DNA of 64,000 nt. Origin: Hydrogenophaga palleronii_A (GTDB taxonomy: Bacteria; Pseudomonadota; Gammaproteobacteria; Burkholderiales; Burkholderiaceae_C). Below the pieces are notes generated by a model. That model saw nothing but the letters and a program-made list of their open reading frames with translations. It made no database searches and was not told the DNA's origin. Location of the stretch: the NCBI RefSeq assembly GCF_031457455.1, contig NZ_JAVDWU010000001.1, positions 682,001 to 746,000 of the forward strand. The letters run 5' to 3'. Shown here piece after piece: positions 47,648 through 56,418 of this stretch. A program made the position numbers and the translations under genes. Each line of letters begins with the position of its first letter. Position 1 is the stretch's first letter.

Positions 47648-48274
47648 TCAAAGCTCGATCACGGCTTTGGGCAGTACCCCCTGCGGCGCACCATGATCCG
47701 CCAGCAGCCAGGCTCTGTCGGTGTGCTCGGCGGCTTCATCGAGCAATTCACACAAGAACCGTGACGAAGGCCCATCCAGTGCCGCGAATGGCTGGTCCAG
47801 CAGAACCACAGGTGCATGGGCCGCAAATGCCGCCACCCACCACACCTTGCGGCGGCTGCCGGTGGAGAGCATGTACAACGGCTTGGCCATGTGCGGTTCC
47901 AGCGAGAAGCCATGAACCAGCGATGCAACGCGGCGGGAGTCGAAGTGGGGAAACTGTTCGTTCTGGCGCTTCAGAAAATCCTTGGCCGTGATGGCGTTGT
48001 GTGCGTCCGTGTGTGGGTCGATCCAGAAGACGTTCTGACGGCAAGCGTCGGGGTGCTCAGCCTGGCTGATGCCATTGATGGCGATTCGGCCTGACCGTGG
48101 TGAGAGGGCGCCTGCCAGCAAGGCCAGCAATGTGCTCTTGCCGACCCCATCGTCACCAACCACAAGGCTCACACCGGCGGGCACCTCAAAGGTGAGTTTC
48201 TCGAACAGTGGCCGCTCGGACCAGCTGAAGCAGAGATCGGCCACCGAGATCATCGTTTTTGGCGGTTGGTCCAT
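47648..48274 (-). CDS. Orphan ABC transporter ATP-binding protein
   Basis: This 208-residue ABC ATPase has a Walker A with unusual lead residues (GDDGVGKST), a degenerate signature LSTGSRRK instead of LSGGQ, a Walker B APVVLLDQPFAALD in which the glutamate is a Gln, and an H-loop ADHG. Loss of the Walker B Glu suggests slow or no hydrolysis. No permease or binding-protein gene lies nearby. Start ATG 48274 is chosen; ATG 48253 is also in frame. It lies 10 bases from the gspB-like gene upstream and may be cotranscribed. Confidence 0.75.
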   Translation of the reverse strand: MDQPPKTMISVADLCFSWSERPLFEKLTFEVPAGVSLVVGDDGVGKSTLLALLAGALSPRSGRIAINGISQAEHPDACRQNVFWIDPHTDAHNAITAKDFLKRQNEQFPHFDSRRVASLVHGFSLEPHMAKPLYMLSTGSRRKVWWVAAFAAHAPVVLLDQPFAALDGPSSRFLCELLDEAAEHTDRAWLLADHGAPQGVLPKAVIEL

Positions 48275-48284
48275 CTGATGGCTG

Positions 48285-49049
48285 TCAGAAGCCGATGCTG
48301 TAGCGTGTGCCCTTGAAGTTGAGCACCGCGCTTCGCTGACCGATGGTTTCCACCTGAAGGCCAGGCGCAATCTCGTCGCCCTCCTGAATCACCTTGCCGT
48401 TGGCGATCAGCGTGCGCAGCTTCGGGTTGTTGGAGTAGGTGGACCCGCTGACGTTGACCTGTGGAAGCTGCGCACGAAGTTCGGGCGAAAGCTCTGCGAA
48501 GCGGCGCACGGCGGCAGCAGGCGGTGGGGCAGCCGCCGAACCGCCCGGAGGAGCCGTTGCAGCTGGCGCTGCAGTGGCTGGTGCGCTTGCCGGAGTTGAT
48601 GCGATGGCAGCTGGGGCGTCAGCAGTTCCGCCCGCACTGGGGCGTTCTGCGCGTGCGGGTGGAGGCGGGGGGCGAGGCGGTGGTGGCGCCAGAATGGGTA
48701 GGTCGGGCGCGGTGGCCGTCCGCGGCTCGGAGGGGGCGACAGTCGGTGCAGCCGGTGCTTCTGCTGGTGCTTGAGCGGCCGGGATTGCCACTGGTTCCGT
48801 CGTGCCCGTGGTCGATGATGCGAGGCCCTGTTGGTGTTCGCCGGCAGGCCAGAAGGCCCACGCGGCCACCAGTGCCAGCACGAACAGACCGGTCCAGGCC
48901 GCGACGCGTGCCAGCTTGGGCGGCTGGCGCCGTCGATCGCGCTGAATGCTGCCGCTGGGCAGGTTCTGGCTGTGCAGGCCTGGCACGTTGCCACGCTCGC
49001 GCTCTCTTTCGGTGTCTGCGCGCTTGAGTGCATCAAGAATGTAGGACAT
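48285..49049 (-). CDS. gspB: GspB-like type II secretion assembly protein
   Basis: GspB proteins pair with GspA at the inner membrane in some type II secretion systems. The 254-residue protein has an N-terminal conserved MSYILDALKRADTERERERG, one membrane helix (about 48-67), a long Ala/Pro-rich periplasmic linker (about 70-175), and a C-terminal domain with VNVSGSTYSNNPKLRTLIANGKVIQEGDEI that matches GspB. The stop of gspA upstream is 9 bases away. No core type II secretion genes are in the window. Confidence 0.86.
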   Translation of the reverse strand: MSYILDALKRADTERERERGNVPGLHSQNLPSGSIQRDRRRQPPKLARVAAWTGLFVLALVAAWAFWPAGEHQQGLASSTTGTTEPVAIPAAQAPAEAPAAPTVAPSEPRTATAPDLPILAPPPPRPPPPPARAERPSAGGTADAPAAIASTPASAPATAAPAATAPPGGSAAAPPPAAAVRRFAELSPELRAQLPQVNVSGSTYSNNPKLRTLIANGKVIQEGDEIAPGLQVETIGQRSAVLNFKGTRYSIGF

Positions 49050-49058
49050 GGGCGTGCC

Positions 49059-50798
49059 TCAGGTGGACGGTGACCTGAGACGGGGCTCATTCACGCCACT
49101 GACCCGGTTGAGTTGCATGAAGGTCATCGGACCCGCCAGACCATCGGTTTCCAGTCCCTGGCTGCGCTGAAACGCCTCTATTCGGCTGTTCAGGTTGGTC
49201 GCCGAGGCAATGGAGGGTTGACTGGAGGCCAATTGGGCGAGTTGTTGTCGCAGCCAGACGCCCGCCGCGCCACTGTCTCCCTGGCGGAGTTCGCCCTGAT
49301 GGCCCGGCGGCAGTTGCCACAGCGTGGTGTAGCCGCCTCGCCAGATGTCGGCCAGCACACTCAGGGGCAGCCGCCATGTTTCAGATCCCGCGCGCAGTGT
49401 GGCCGAGTCAGGTGTGATGGCCGTCAGCAAGGCCCAGCGGTCGTCCTGGCCGGGAAGGTGCAGGGTAAGCACCGCCGGCCGATCCATCTGGCCCAGGCCA
49501 TGCAAGGTCATGCGGTTGGTCCGGAAACACTGCAGACCGCGTCCCAACGCGCTGACACAGGGGTCGGTGCCATCGAGCGCCCTGTTCCAGATGGCTCCCA
49601 GTTCTCGCAACCCGGCCGTTTCACTGGAAAGCAGGGCGCCGGCTGTGGGCAGGCTGTTCGAAGGTGGGGGGGCAGCGACTGCCCCTGGGGCAGGGTCGGT
49701 GGTGGTGGTGGCATCTGAACGCGTTGGGGCTGCGGCGGCAGGAGTGGGCTCCGGCTTGCCTGTTGCCGGTTCGGACGCTGGTGAGGGGGTTGGCGAAGCA
49801 GCGTTCTCAGACCTGGATATGGGCGCGCTGCCGTTGCCCGAAGGGGCTGGCGAGCCTGGCCATAGCCAGAACATAGTGGCGGCAGCGAGCCCTCCCCCCA
49901 AGGCGCCCAGCAGCAGGTTCTTGATGCCAGCGGTCCACCGCTGAACCCGCACAGGGGCGGTCGCAGGCGTGTTTTCGTCGGTCTCGAACACTTCAGCTGC
50001 CGCCTTGTTCACCACCGCCTCATCCACGCGGGGCAGGCCATTGGCGTAGGCACCCAGCAACGATCTGTCGCAAAGCAGGTTGATGCGGCGGGGCACCCCA
50101 CGCGTGATGGCGTGAATGCGCTGCAGGGCACCTGTAGAAAACGGCATGGGTCCGCGCAGCCCACCAATGCCCATGCGGTGTTGAATGTACTGGCGGGTCT
50201 CAGCCTCGGTGAGAGCACCCAGATGGAATCGGGCAATGACGCGCTGGGCCAGTTGCTCCAGTTCGGGCCTGGCCACCATCTGTCGGAGCTCGGGCTGCCC
50301 GATCAGGATCACCTGCAGCAGCTTTCGTTCTGCGGTTTCCAGGTTGGTCAGCAGCCGCAACTGCTCCAGAACGTGTGGCGTGAGGTTCTGGGCTTCGTCG
50401 ATGATCAGGATGTTCTGCTGGCCCTTGGCGTGGCTGGCGAGCAGGTATTCGTTGAGCGGATCAAGGTGGTCCTTGATCGTGGCCGGGCCAATGCCTGTGT
50501 GCTGGACCGGGATCTGGAATTCGTGACAGATCGTCTTCAGGAGATCCGACACCGTCAACTTGGGGTTGAAGATGTAGGCTACCCGGCAATGCTCAGGCAT
50601 CTGCTCCAGGAAGCAGCGGCAGATGGTGGTTTTGCCGGCGCCAATCTCACCGCTGAGCAAAACAAACCCGCCGCCGCCCCGGATGCCATAGAGCAGATGC
50701 GCCAAAGCCTCCCGATGCCGCTCACTCATGAAGAGGTAATGCGGATCGGGGGCGATCGAAAAAGGCTCTTGTTTTAGTCCAAAGTATTCGGCGTACAT
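49059..50798 (-). CDS. gspA: GspA/ExeA-like AAA ATPase with peptidoglycan-binding tail
   Basis: This 579-residue protein starts MYAEYFGLKQEPFSIAPDPHYLFMS, the ExeA-type N-terminus. It has a Walker A GEIGAGKTT (50-58), Walker B ILIIDEAQNL (about 134), a transmembrane helix (about 296-316), a Pro/Ala-rich linker, and a C-terminal peptidoglycan-binding domain (RIEAFQRSQGLETDGLAGPMTFMQLN). ExeA works with ExeB to place the secretin through the cell wall. The start ATG 50798 fits the family; an upstream extension does not. It forms a unit with gspB. Confidence 0.9.
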   Translation of the reverse strand: MYAEYFGLKQEPFSIAPDPHYLFMSERHREALAHLLYGIRGGGGFVLLSGEIGAGKTTICRCFLEQMPEHCRVAYIFNPKLTVSDLLKTICHEFQIPVQHTGIGPATIKDHLDPLNEYLLASHAKGQQNILIIDEAQNLTPHVLEQLRLLTNLETAERKLLQVILIGQPELRQMVARPELEQLAQRVIARFHLGALTEAETRQYIQHRMGIGGLRGPMPFSTGALQRIHAITRGVPRRINLLCDRSLLGAYANGLPRVDEAVVNKAAAEVFETDENTPATAPVRVQRWTAGIKNLLLGALGGGLAAATMFWLWPGSPAPSGNGSAPISRSENAASPTPSPASEPATGKPEPTPAAAAPTRSDATTTTDPAPGAVAAPPPSNSLPTAGALLSSETAGLRELGAIWNRALDGTDPCVSALGRGLQCFRTNRMTLHGLGQMDRPAVLTLHLPGQDDRWALLTAITPDSATLRAGSETWRLPLSVLADIWRGGYTTLWQLPPGHQGELRQGDSGAAGVWLRQQLAQLASSQPSIASATNLNSRIEAFQRSQGLETDGLAGPMTFMQLNRVSGVNEPRLRSPST

Positions 50799-50834
50799 GC
50801 CCGGAGCATACCGGGGCCGAAGAGGGGCGGCAAC

Positions 50835-50862
50835 GGCACCCGGTTGATCAATGCCGGGTGCC
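50835..50862 (-). terminator. Hairpin between bactofilin and gspA genes
   Basis: GGCACCCGG and CCGGGTGCC form a perfect 9-bp stem around a ten-base loop, 14 bases after the bactofilin stop on the minus strand. There is no T run after it, so it may slow or partly stop transcription into gspA, or act as a processing site. Confidence 0.45.
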
Positions 50863-50875
50863 CTGTCTGGGATGG

Positions 50876-51430
50876 TCAGGCTGCGAGAGCCATGGAAGGT
50901 TTGTTGGCCGACCGGGTTGCCGTGGACACCGTGCATTCGATGTCGCCAGAGAGTTGGCCGCCTTCTTCAATCACGACCTTGCCATAGCGAATCTTGCCCG
51001 TGACCTTGCCCGTGGCGTAGATCACCAGCTTCTGGCGAACGGTGAGGTTGCCGTCGAACACGCCGCGGATTTCGGCGATGTCGATTTCAGCCGAGCCCTT
51101 GAACTCGCCCTGTTGTGCGATCTGGATCACACGCGAGTCCATGGTGGCCTCGACCAGACCTTCCACGACCAATGTGTCGCAGTCGGTGATTTCAACGCCT
51201 TTGAGTTTGATGTTGGGGCCGACCGTGAGCTTGCTACCGCCCTCTGGCGCCGAATTCGTGCTGGCGCTGGGCGCTGCGGCGGTCGGTGGGGTCACCGCCT
51301 GGGCCGCTTCCGGTGCTGAGGGAGGCTGCTGGGCCGGGCTGGGGGAAGCAGAACCGTAGCGGGGCGTGGCCATGCCGCTGCTCAGAGGTTTGGGTTGTTC
51401 AGTCTCGCGTTTGCCGAAATGCAGTGCCAT
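50876..51430 (-). CDS. Bactofilin (polymer-forming cytoskeletal protein)
   Basis: Bactofilins assemble into filaments without nucleotides and help shape cells or localise wall enzymes. The 184-residue protein has a disordered Pro/Ala-rich N-terminal tail (to about 70) and a right-handed beta-helix core with GPNIKLKGVEITDCDTLVVEGLVEATMDSRVIQIAQQGEFKGSAEIDIAEIRGVFDGNLTVRQKLVI repeats. The ATG at 51430 follows AGGAGG. It lies upstream of the gspA/gspB genes in the same direction. Confidence 0.92.
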   Translation of the reverse strand: MALHFGKRETEQPKPLSSGMATPRYGSASPSPAQQPPSAPEAAQAVTPPTAAAPSASTNSAPEGGSKLTVGPNIKLKGVEITDCDTLVVEGLVEATMDSRVIQIAQQGEFKGSAEIDIAEIRGVFDGNLTVRQKLVIYATGKVTGKIRYGKVVIEEGGQLSGDIECTVSTATRSANKPSMALAA

Positions 51431-51605
51431 GAAGCCTCCTTCAAAAAGTGAAGCGTCCATGCTAATGACCGAGAGGCTTACATTCGCGGTGGTACCGTAA
51501 GACCAGTAACCAGATGCACGGTTGAATGCGTTGCTTGAACGGCATGCTCATGCGGAACCTGAAGCACACCGGCGCACTGGGCGCGTTCAGATCGATACTT
51601 CCGAC

Positions 51606-52445
51606 ATGCAAAGTCACTGGGTATTGGAAACAAAACCATTAACCGGACCGACGGTCTCCCTGACGCATGCCACAGCGCTGCTGCAACAGCTGGGCATGGG
51701 GAACCAGCACGCGGTGGCAGAGGGCTTGTTGAATCTTCTGGGTGAACACCTGCCGCTGGCACAGTGCACCATTTTTGCCTATGAGGGCATGCGGGCCCCG
51801 CGCATCGTTGCGGTGGGCGACCGTTCGCGCACGCAGACACTGCCCGATATTGCCGAAGCCTATGTGACGCGCTTCTATCGGCTGGACGGCTGCATGACCG
51901 CCATGCGCGAAGAGCTGGCTGCGGCCCGCAAGGCGGGCATGCAGCATCCCCGCATCGTGATGCACCGCCAGACCGGCTCAGACATTGCCCACGATGAATA
52001 CCGGCACGTGTGCTATGAACGGCCGCAGGTGGCCGAGCGGCTCGCCCTGCTGGCCTTGTTCGAAGGGCGACGGTGGTTGTCCGTGAATCTGTACCGCGGC
52101 ATCGAACACGGGCCGTTTGATGCCAGGGCCATCGATGTGGTGAGCGCCTTTGCCCCGCTGATCGTGCACGCCGTGCGCCTGCACCACACCGGGCAGAGCG
52201 TGAACCAGGAGCTGGGCGACCTGTTGCTGGCGCGCCTGAGAGCGCGTCATCCGCAGCTCACCCCGCGCGACTGCGATGTGGTGCGCAGCCTGCTGGACGG
52301 TCAGAGCACCGCCGCGATGGCCGAGCGGCTGGGGCTCACGCTGGCCAGTGCGCGCACCTACGTCAAGCGGGTGTACCGGAAGCTGGGGGTGTCGGGCCAG
52401 CGAGACCTGATGGGCATGCTGCTGGAGCCAAGCTTGAAGGGCTGA
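51606..52445 (+). CDS. LuxR-type transcriptional regulator
   Basis: This 279-residue regulator ends with a LuxR/FixJ-type helix-turn-helix (about 215-275: LTPRDCDVVRSLLDGQSTAAMAERLGLTLASARTYVKRVYRKLGV). The N-terminal half resembles a GAF-like sensor (GEHLPLAQCTIFAYEG...) but lacks the Trp/Tyr/Asp pattern typical of acyl-homoserine-lactone pockets, so it is not clearly a quorum sensor. The start may also be ATG 51522. The adjacent 18-base palindrome and the FAD monooxygenase downstream suggest local control. Confidence 0.82.
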   Translation: MQSHWVLETKPLTGPTVSLTHATALLQQLGMGNQHAVAEGLLNLLGEHLPLAQCTIFAYEGMRAPRIVAVGDRSRTQTLPDIAEAYVTRFYRLDGCMTAMREELAAARKAGMQHPRIVMHRQTGSDIAHDEYRHVCYERPQVAERLALLALFEGRRWLSVNLYRGIEHGPFDARAIDVVSAFAPLIVHAVRLHHTGQSVNQELGDLLLARLRARHPQLTPRDCDVVRSLLDGQSTAAMAERLGLTLASARTYVKRVYRKLGVSGQRDLMGMLLEPSLKG

Positions 52446-52465
52446 CAGCGAGGCAGCTTCAGATT

Positions 52466-52483
52466 TGTCTCCATATGGGGACA
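52466..52483. promoter_or_regulatory. 18-base palindrome between the LuxR and monooxygenase genes
   Basis: TGTCTCCATATGGGGACA is a nearly perfect inverted repeat (arms TGTCTCCAT and ATGGGGACA match at 8 of 9 positions). It lies 20 bases after the LuxR stop and about 77 bases before the monooxygenase ATG. Its size matches binding sites of LuxR-type dimers. Role as the regulator's operator is inferred. Confidence 0.5.
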
Positions 52484-52559
52484 TCGCGTCCAAGGTCCAC
52501 CCATAGACTGATCCATCCGCGGCCGTGTTCGCCGCTTTCCCAAAGTCCCAGAGGTCCTC

Positions 52560-54260
52560 ATGCACCTTCTCCACGCCGAACCCCGTTCATCGCTCTACTA
52601 CCGCTACGAGGTGTTCGATCCCTGGCTGCCCTCACAGCACGCCGGGCCGCAAAGCCACCGCGTCGTGGTGGCGGGTGCCGGGCCGATTGGTCTGGTGACG
52701 GCGCTGGCGCTGGCGCACCAGGGGGTGGCCTGTGTCTTGGTCGAGTCGGAGCGGCAGGTGTGCGAAGGCAGCCGGGCGATTGTGTTCACCCGCCGGTCCA
52801 TGGAAATCCTGCAACAAGTCGGAGTGGCCGACCAGGTGTCAGCTTCTGGCTTGCCCTGGCGGTTTGGCAACTCGTTTTACCGGGGCCAGCGCGTCTTCCG
52901 CATGGAGGCGCCGCACGACCCGGACGACCGTTTTTTCCCCATGATCAACCTGCAGCAGCAGTTTCTGGAGGAATACTTGGTGGATGCGGTGCGCCAGCAT
53001 CCGCTGATCGACTTGCGGTGGGGCAACCGCGTCACGGCGGTGGTGCAGGACGCGAAAGGTGCGAGCCTGGAGGTGGATACCCCGGAGGGGCCTTACACGC
53101 TGCAGGCAGACTGGCTGGTGGCAGCCGACGGTGCCCGCTCCCCCATTCGCAGCCTGATGGATCTGAAGCTGGAAGGCGCTTCCTACGAAGGCCGCTTCGT
53201 GATCGCCGACATTCGCATCGATCTGCCCCTGCCCACCGAGCGGCTGGCCTACTTCGACCCCGACTGGAACCCCGGCAACACCATCCTCATGCACCGGGAA
53301 CCGCATGGCATCTGGCGGGTGGACTACCAGCTGCCACCGGGTGAAGACCCGGAAGACGCCCTGAAGCCAGCGTCGCTGAAGGCCCGCATCGATGCGCAGA
53401 TGGCCATGATCGGTCATGCAGGCGTGCCCTGGGAAATGGACTGGTGCTCCGTGTATGCGGCGCGCGCGCTCACGCTGCCAGACTATGTGCATGGTCGCGT
53501 GCTGTTCGTGGGCGATGCGGCGCATCTGCTGCCCATTTTTGGCGTGCGCGGCGCCAACACGGGTTTTCAGGACGCGCAGGGCCTTGCCTGGCGCCTGGCG
53601 CTGGTGGTCAAAGGCACATCACCTGAAAGTCTGCTGAACACCTACAGCAGCGAGCGCGTGGCGGCCGCGCGCGAAATCATTGACGAAGCGGGCAAGAGCA
53701 CCCGCTTCATGACACCACCTACGCGGGGTTTCCGCCTGCTGCGAGATGCCGTGCTGTCCTTGTCATTGACCGAAGACTTTGTGAGGCCGCTGTACCACTG
53801 GCGCACCTCGCGTCCGCACGAATACACACATTCGCCCATCAACTGCACAGATGACGACAACACATCGTTCCATGCTGGTCCAGGCCACGGTGCGCCGCCC
53901 CGAAACGTGCAACTGGGGCCCGACGACCACCTGCTCGATCACCTGGACCACCAGTTTGCCTTGCTCTGGTTCACGGACGCAAATGCGATGCCTGCAGATT
54001 TGCAGGTGGCCATACGCGAAATGCGGGATCGAGGCATTCCGCTGCGCGTGATCGCGGTGGGAAGGGGTGCGCCCGTGTCAGGCGCCGATGAAACGCTGAA
54101 CAATGCCGCTGGGCATTTGCGCGACCGCTATGGCGTGACCGCCAGCGGTGCGGCGTACCTGTTGCGACCCGACCACCACGTATGCGCACGCTGGACGCGT
54201 CTGGACGCCACCCGCTTGCGCGCTGCGCTGAGCAACGCAGCCGGCCTGCAAGGAGCCTGA
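52560..54260 (+). CDS. FAD-dependent aromatic-ring monooxygenase (PheA/TfdB family)
   Basis: This 566-residue flavoprotein hydroxylates an aromatic substrate using NAD(P)H and oxygen. It has the FAD dinucleotide loop VVVAGAGPIGLVTALALAHQG (35-55), the VAADGARSPIR motif (about 190), and GDAAHLLPIFGVRGANTGFQDAQGLAWRLA (about 319-350), all typical of MhpA/TfdB-like hydroxylases. A C-terminal thioredoxin-like region follows. The exact substrate is unknown. A DUF2783 gene follows three bases after its stop, and the LuxR-type regulator precedes it. Confidence 0.88.
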   Translation: MHLLHAEPRSSLYYRYEVFDPWLPSQHAGPQSHRVVVAGAGPIGLVTALALAHQGVACVLVESERQVCEGSRAIVFTRRSMEILQQVGVADQVSASGLPWRFGNSFYRGQRVFRMEAPHDPDDRFFPMINLQQQFLEEYLVDAVRQHPLIDLRWGNRVTAVVQDAKGASLEVDTPEGPYTLQADWLVAADGARSPIRSLMDLKLEGASYEGRFVIADIRIDLPLPTERLAYFDPDWNPGNTILMHREPHGIWRVDYQLPPGEDPEDALKPASLKARIDAQMAMIGHAGVPWEMDWCSVYAARALTLPDYVHGRVLFVGDAAHLLPIFGVRGANTGFQDAQGLAWRLALVVKGTSPESLLNTYSSERVAAAREIIDEAGKSTRFMTPPTRGFRLLRDAVLSLSLTEDFVRPLYHWRTSRPHEYTHSPINCTDDDNTSFHAGPGHGAPPRNVQLGPDDHLLDHLDHQFALLWFTDANAMPADLQVAIREMRDRGIPLRVIAVGRGAPVSGADETLNNAAGHLRDRYGVTASGAAYLLRPDHHVCARWTRLDATRLRAALSNAAGLQGA

Positions 54261-54262
54261 CC

Positions 54263-54454
54263 ATGCATCCATCTCAAGTCCTCACCGTGCCCGGCCTGGA
54301 ACAGGTTTACGACGCACTCGCCACCGCCATTGACACGGCCGGCCCGGAGAAAACCGAGCTGTTTCTGGTCAAGCTGGCACTGATGAACGCCAACGCGCTG
54401 GCGGACCCGGGGCTGTTGCAGTCCCACATCGAGGCCGCCCTCAAGGATCTTTGA
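54263..54454 (+). CDS. DUF2783 small protein
   Basis: This 63-residue helical protein (GLEQVYDALATAIDTAGPEKTELFLVKLALMNANALADPGLLQSHIEAALKDL) resembles DUF2783, which is often encoded next to MhpA-like flavin hydroxylases. The start ATG 54263 follows AAGGAG and is three bases after the monooxygenase stop. Role unknown; a partner of the hydroxylase is likely. Confidence 0.82.
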   Translation: MHPSQVLTVPGLEQVYDALATAIDTAGPEKTELFLVKLALMNANALADPGLLQSHIEAALKDL

Positions 54455-54464
54455 GACACCCGGC

Positions 54465-55340
54465 TCAGACAGCGCCACTGCCGGTCGATGCGGCCAGCGG
54501 CAGGCAGATGTCCGTCAGCAGGTCGGCCGGGCTGGAGGTGCGCGGGTTGTTGTGGTATTCCTCAAACACGGGCTGGTCGGCCAGTGCGTGGCCCGACGCG
54601 ACCAGCCAGGTGCCGTAGAGCCACCGGTAGGCGTCGCGCATGTTGGGGTAGGGCCCCTGGTAGCGCAGCACGGCGCAGGGCGTGCCACCGGCAGTGAAGC
54701 GTTGCAGTGGCGGCTCGACCTGGGCACCAGGCGGCAACGACAACCCAGCGCGCGAGTTGAGCTGGGCCTCGGGGTAGGCGAAAGGGTCGTCGTGGTACTG
54801 GCCCACCCAGCGGGTGTCCTGCCGCATCAGGCCTTGCGCCGCGAGGTGGATCTGCGATGACTCGAAGGCCTTGCCGATGCGCATGTAGCTGCCCCGGTGG
54901 GGCATCCCGGCCAGCTCGATGATGGGCACATACCGGACTTCCACCGGCCATCCACGGGCCGGCTGGGGGTTGGCGTCTTGCCACGGCAGGTCGTCGGTCC
55001 GGGTGTCGCGCCAGGCCTGCGGACTCTGGCCAAAGCGCTGGCGGAAGGCGCGGGTGAACGATTGCGCATTGGGGTAGCCGCAGCGCCGGGCGATCTCGGT
55101 CACGGTGAGCGCCGTTTGCGCGAGATAGCCCGAGGCCCGGTGCAGCCGCACCCGGCGCACCGTGGCCGCCACCGTTTCACCAATCAATGCGTGATAGACG
55201 CGGTGCCAGTGGTAGGGCGAAAGGTCGGCCACCACGGCCAGTTCAGCCAGGTCCAGCGGCTCGGCCAGGTGGTCGTGAATGTGGGCGGTGACCCTGGTGA
55301 GCTGTGCGCGGTAGTCGACCCAGTTCGGCGTGGAGGGCAT
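54465..55340 (-). CDS. AraC-family regulator with GyrI-like ligand-binding domain
   Basis: This 291-residue protein has an N-terminal AraC DNA-binding pair of helix-turn-helices (about 10-115: DLAELAVVADLSPYHWHRVYHALIGET...IARRCGYPNAQSFTRAFRQRFGQSP) and a C-terminal GyrI-like domain (about 130-285), the Rob/SoxS-like arrangement in which the second domain binds small molecules. It converges on the DUF2783 gene. Two further genes with GyrI-like domains lie immediately upstream on the same strand. Confidence 0.9.
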   Translation of the reverse strand: MPSTPNWVDYRAQLTRVTAHIHDHLAEPLDLAELAVVADLSPYHWHRVYHALIGETVAATVRRVRLHRASGYLAQTALTVTEIARRCGYPNAQSFTRAFRQRFGQSPQAWRDTRTDDLPWQDANPQPARGWPVEVRYVPIIELAGMPHRGSYMRIGKAFESSQIHLAAQGLMRQDTRWVGQYHDDPFAYPEAQLNSRAGLSLPPGAQVEPPLQRFTAGGTPCAVLRYQGPYPNMRDAYRWLYGTWLVASGHALADQPVFEEYHNNPRTSSPADLLTDICLPLAASTGSGAV

Positions 55341-55349
55341 GGGGTGGGG

Positions 55350-55958
55350 TCAGTTCATTGGTTGGCGAAGAATCGTTTTCCATTTCGCTGGGTCTGCACG
55401 CCTCACATCGCTCAGGTAGATTTCGTGGTGCTTTCCACGAAGGCCAGACCGTTCGTTGATGAAGGCATGCATGCGTTCGATGGCAGGCCCCTCTTCAGAG
55501 AACGGCCCCACATGCAGCACCTGGGCACAACGCCCTTCCGTGAAGCGTTCGAGGCGCAGCCGGTCGACCCCGGGCAAATTCTTTTTTCTCAGCACCTCGC
55601 CAATGGCTTTGTGAATGAGTTCATCGGACACGAAGTCGGGCTGCATGATCATCATGGTCCATCGCCACTGCGCCTTGTCGGCTGTGGCGAAAGCGCGCAT
55701 GTCGTCGGCCCACCACAGGCCTTCGAGCGGCATGACGGCGTAGTCCTGCGCCATGGGCCCCTTCTTGACCATGAACTTGGTGGTGTAGGCGACCGAGAAC
55801 AAGGCCTGCACCGCCTCAGCGTACGCGGGCGATGTGTTGGGGTCGCCTTTACCATCGATCATCAGGAACTTGAACTCGGGCACGTCGACGATCACGACCG
55901 ATTTTGCGGTTGCCCGGTACAGGTCTTTCAGGTCTTTCTTGAGATCAATCTGGGTCAT
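55350..55958 (-). CDS. GyrI-like small-molecule-binding protein
   Basis: This 202-residue protein has no DNA-binding part. It matches the stand-alone GyrI-like family (COG4832 type), with IDLKKDLKDLYRATAKSVVIVDVPEFKFLMIDGKGDPNTS near the start, MVKKGPMAQDYAVMPLEGLWW, and WRWTMMIMQPDFV. GyrI-like proteins bind drugs or hydrophobic ligands. The ATG at 55958 follows GGGAG and overlaps the preceding gene by 14 bases. It lies between two genes with the same fold. Confidence 0.85.
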   Translation of the reverse strand: MTQIDLKKDLKDLYRATAKSVVIVDVPEFKFLMIDGKGDPNTSPAYAEAVQALFSVAYTTKFMVKKGPMAQDYAVMPLEGLWWADDMRAFATADKAQWRWTMMIMQPDFVSDELIHKAIGEVLRKKNLPGVDRLRLERFTEGRCAQVLHVGPFSEEGPAIERMHAFINERSGLRGKHHEIYLSDVRRADPAKWKTILRQPMN

Positions 55959-56418
55959 GGGCACTCCCGTGAACGCCGATGTGGATGTCGATGCTGCCGT
56001 TTGGCTGGTAGCGCTCGTAGTCTGCCAGAGCGGTCTTTCGCAGATCGGCCATGGTCCAGATCACCTGCCACTGTTCAACGACCAGGTCGAATCGGCCTTT
56101 TTCAACCGGGAACACCGCGCGCTGCGACGCAGGCGCCACCACATGGATCAACCCTTCAGGTGGCAAATCGGGCGTATTGGCAGGCACCGCATGCCCGATG
56201 ACCATGGTGTAGGTGCCGCCGATGTCAACGCCTGCGTTCTCGAAGTGGGTGTAGACCGCATACACATCGTCCGACAGGCGGTGGGGTAGGCGTTCGGCCA
56301 GCTGGGCCTGACTGAAGCGGGCCCAGTGTGCAGGGATGGTTTCGAATGCTTCGCCGTTGTGTGTGCGCAGGGCGATGCCCACCACGTGAAGGGCCTGGGG
56401 TTGGGGGATGAGTTGCAT
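55945..56418 (-). CDS. GyrI-like effector-binding domain protein
   Basis: This 157-residue protein is a single GyrI-like fold (QALHVVGIALRTHNGEAFETIPAHWARFSQAQ ... VYAVYTHFENAGVDIGGTYTMVIGHAV). It is the first gene of three on the minus strand, each with a related ligand-binding domain, the third being the AraC regulator. Its stop overlaps the next gene's start by 14 bases. The tandem suggests a small-molecule sensing or sequestering operon of unknown ligand. Confidence 0.8.
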   Translation of the reverse strand: MQLIPQPQALHVVGIALRTHNGEAFETIPAHWARFSQAQLAERLPHRLSDDVYAVYTHFENAGVDIGGTYTMVIGHAVPANTPDLPPEGLIHVVAPASQRAVFPVEKGRFDLVVEQWQVIWTMADLRKTALADYERYQPNGSIDIHIGVHGSAHDPD

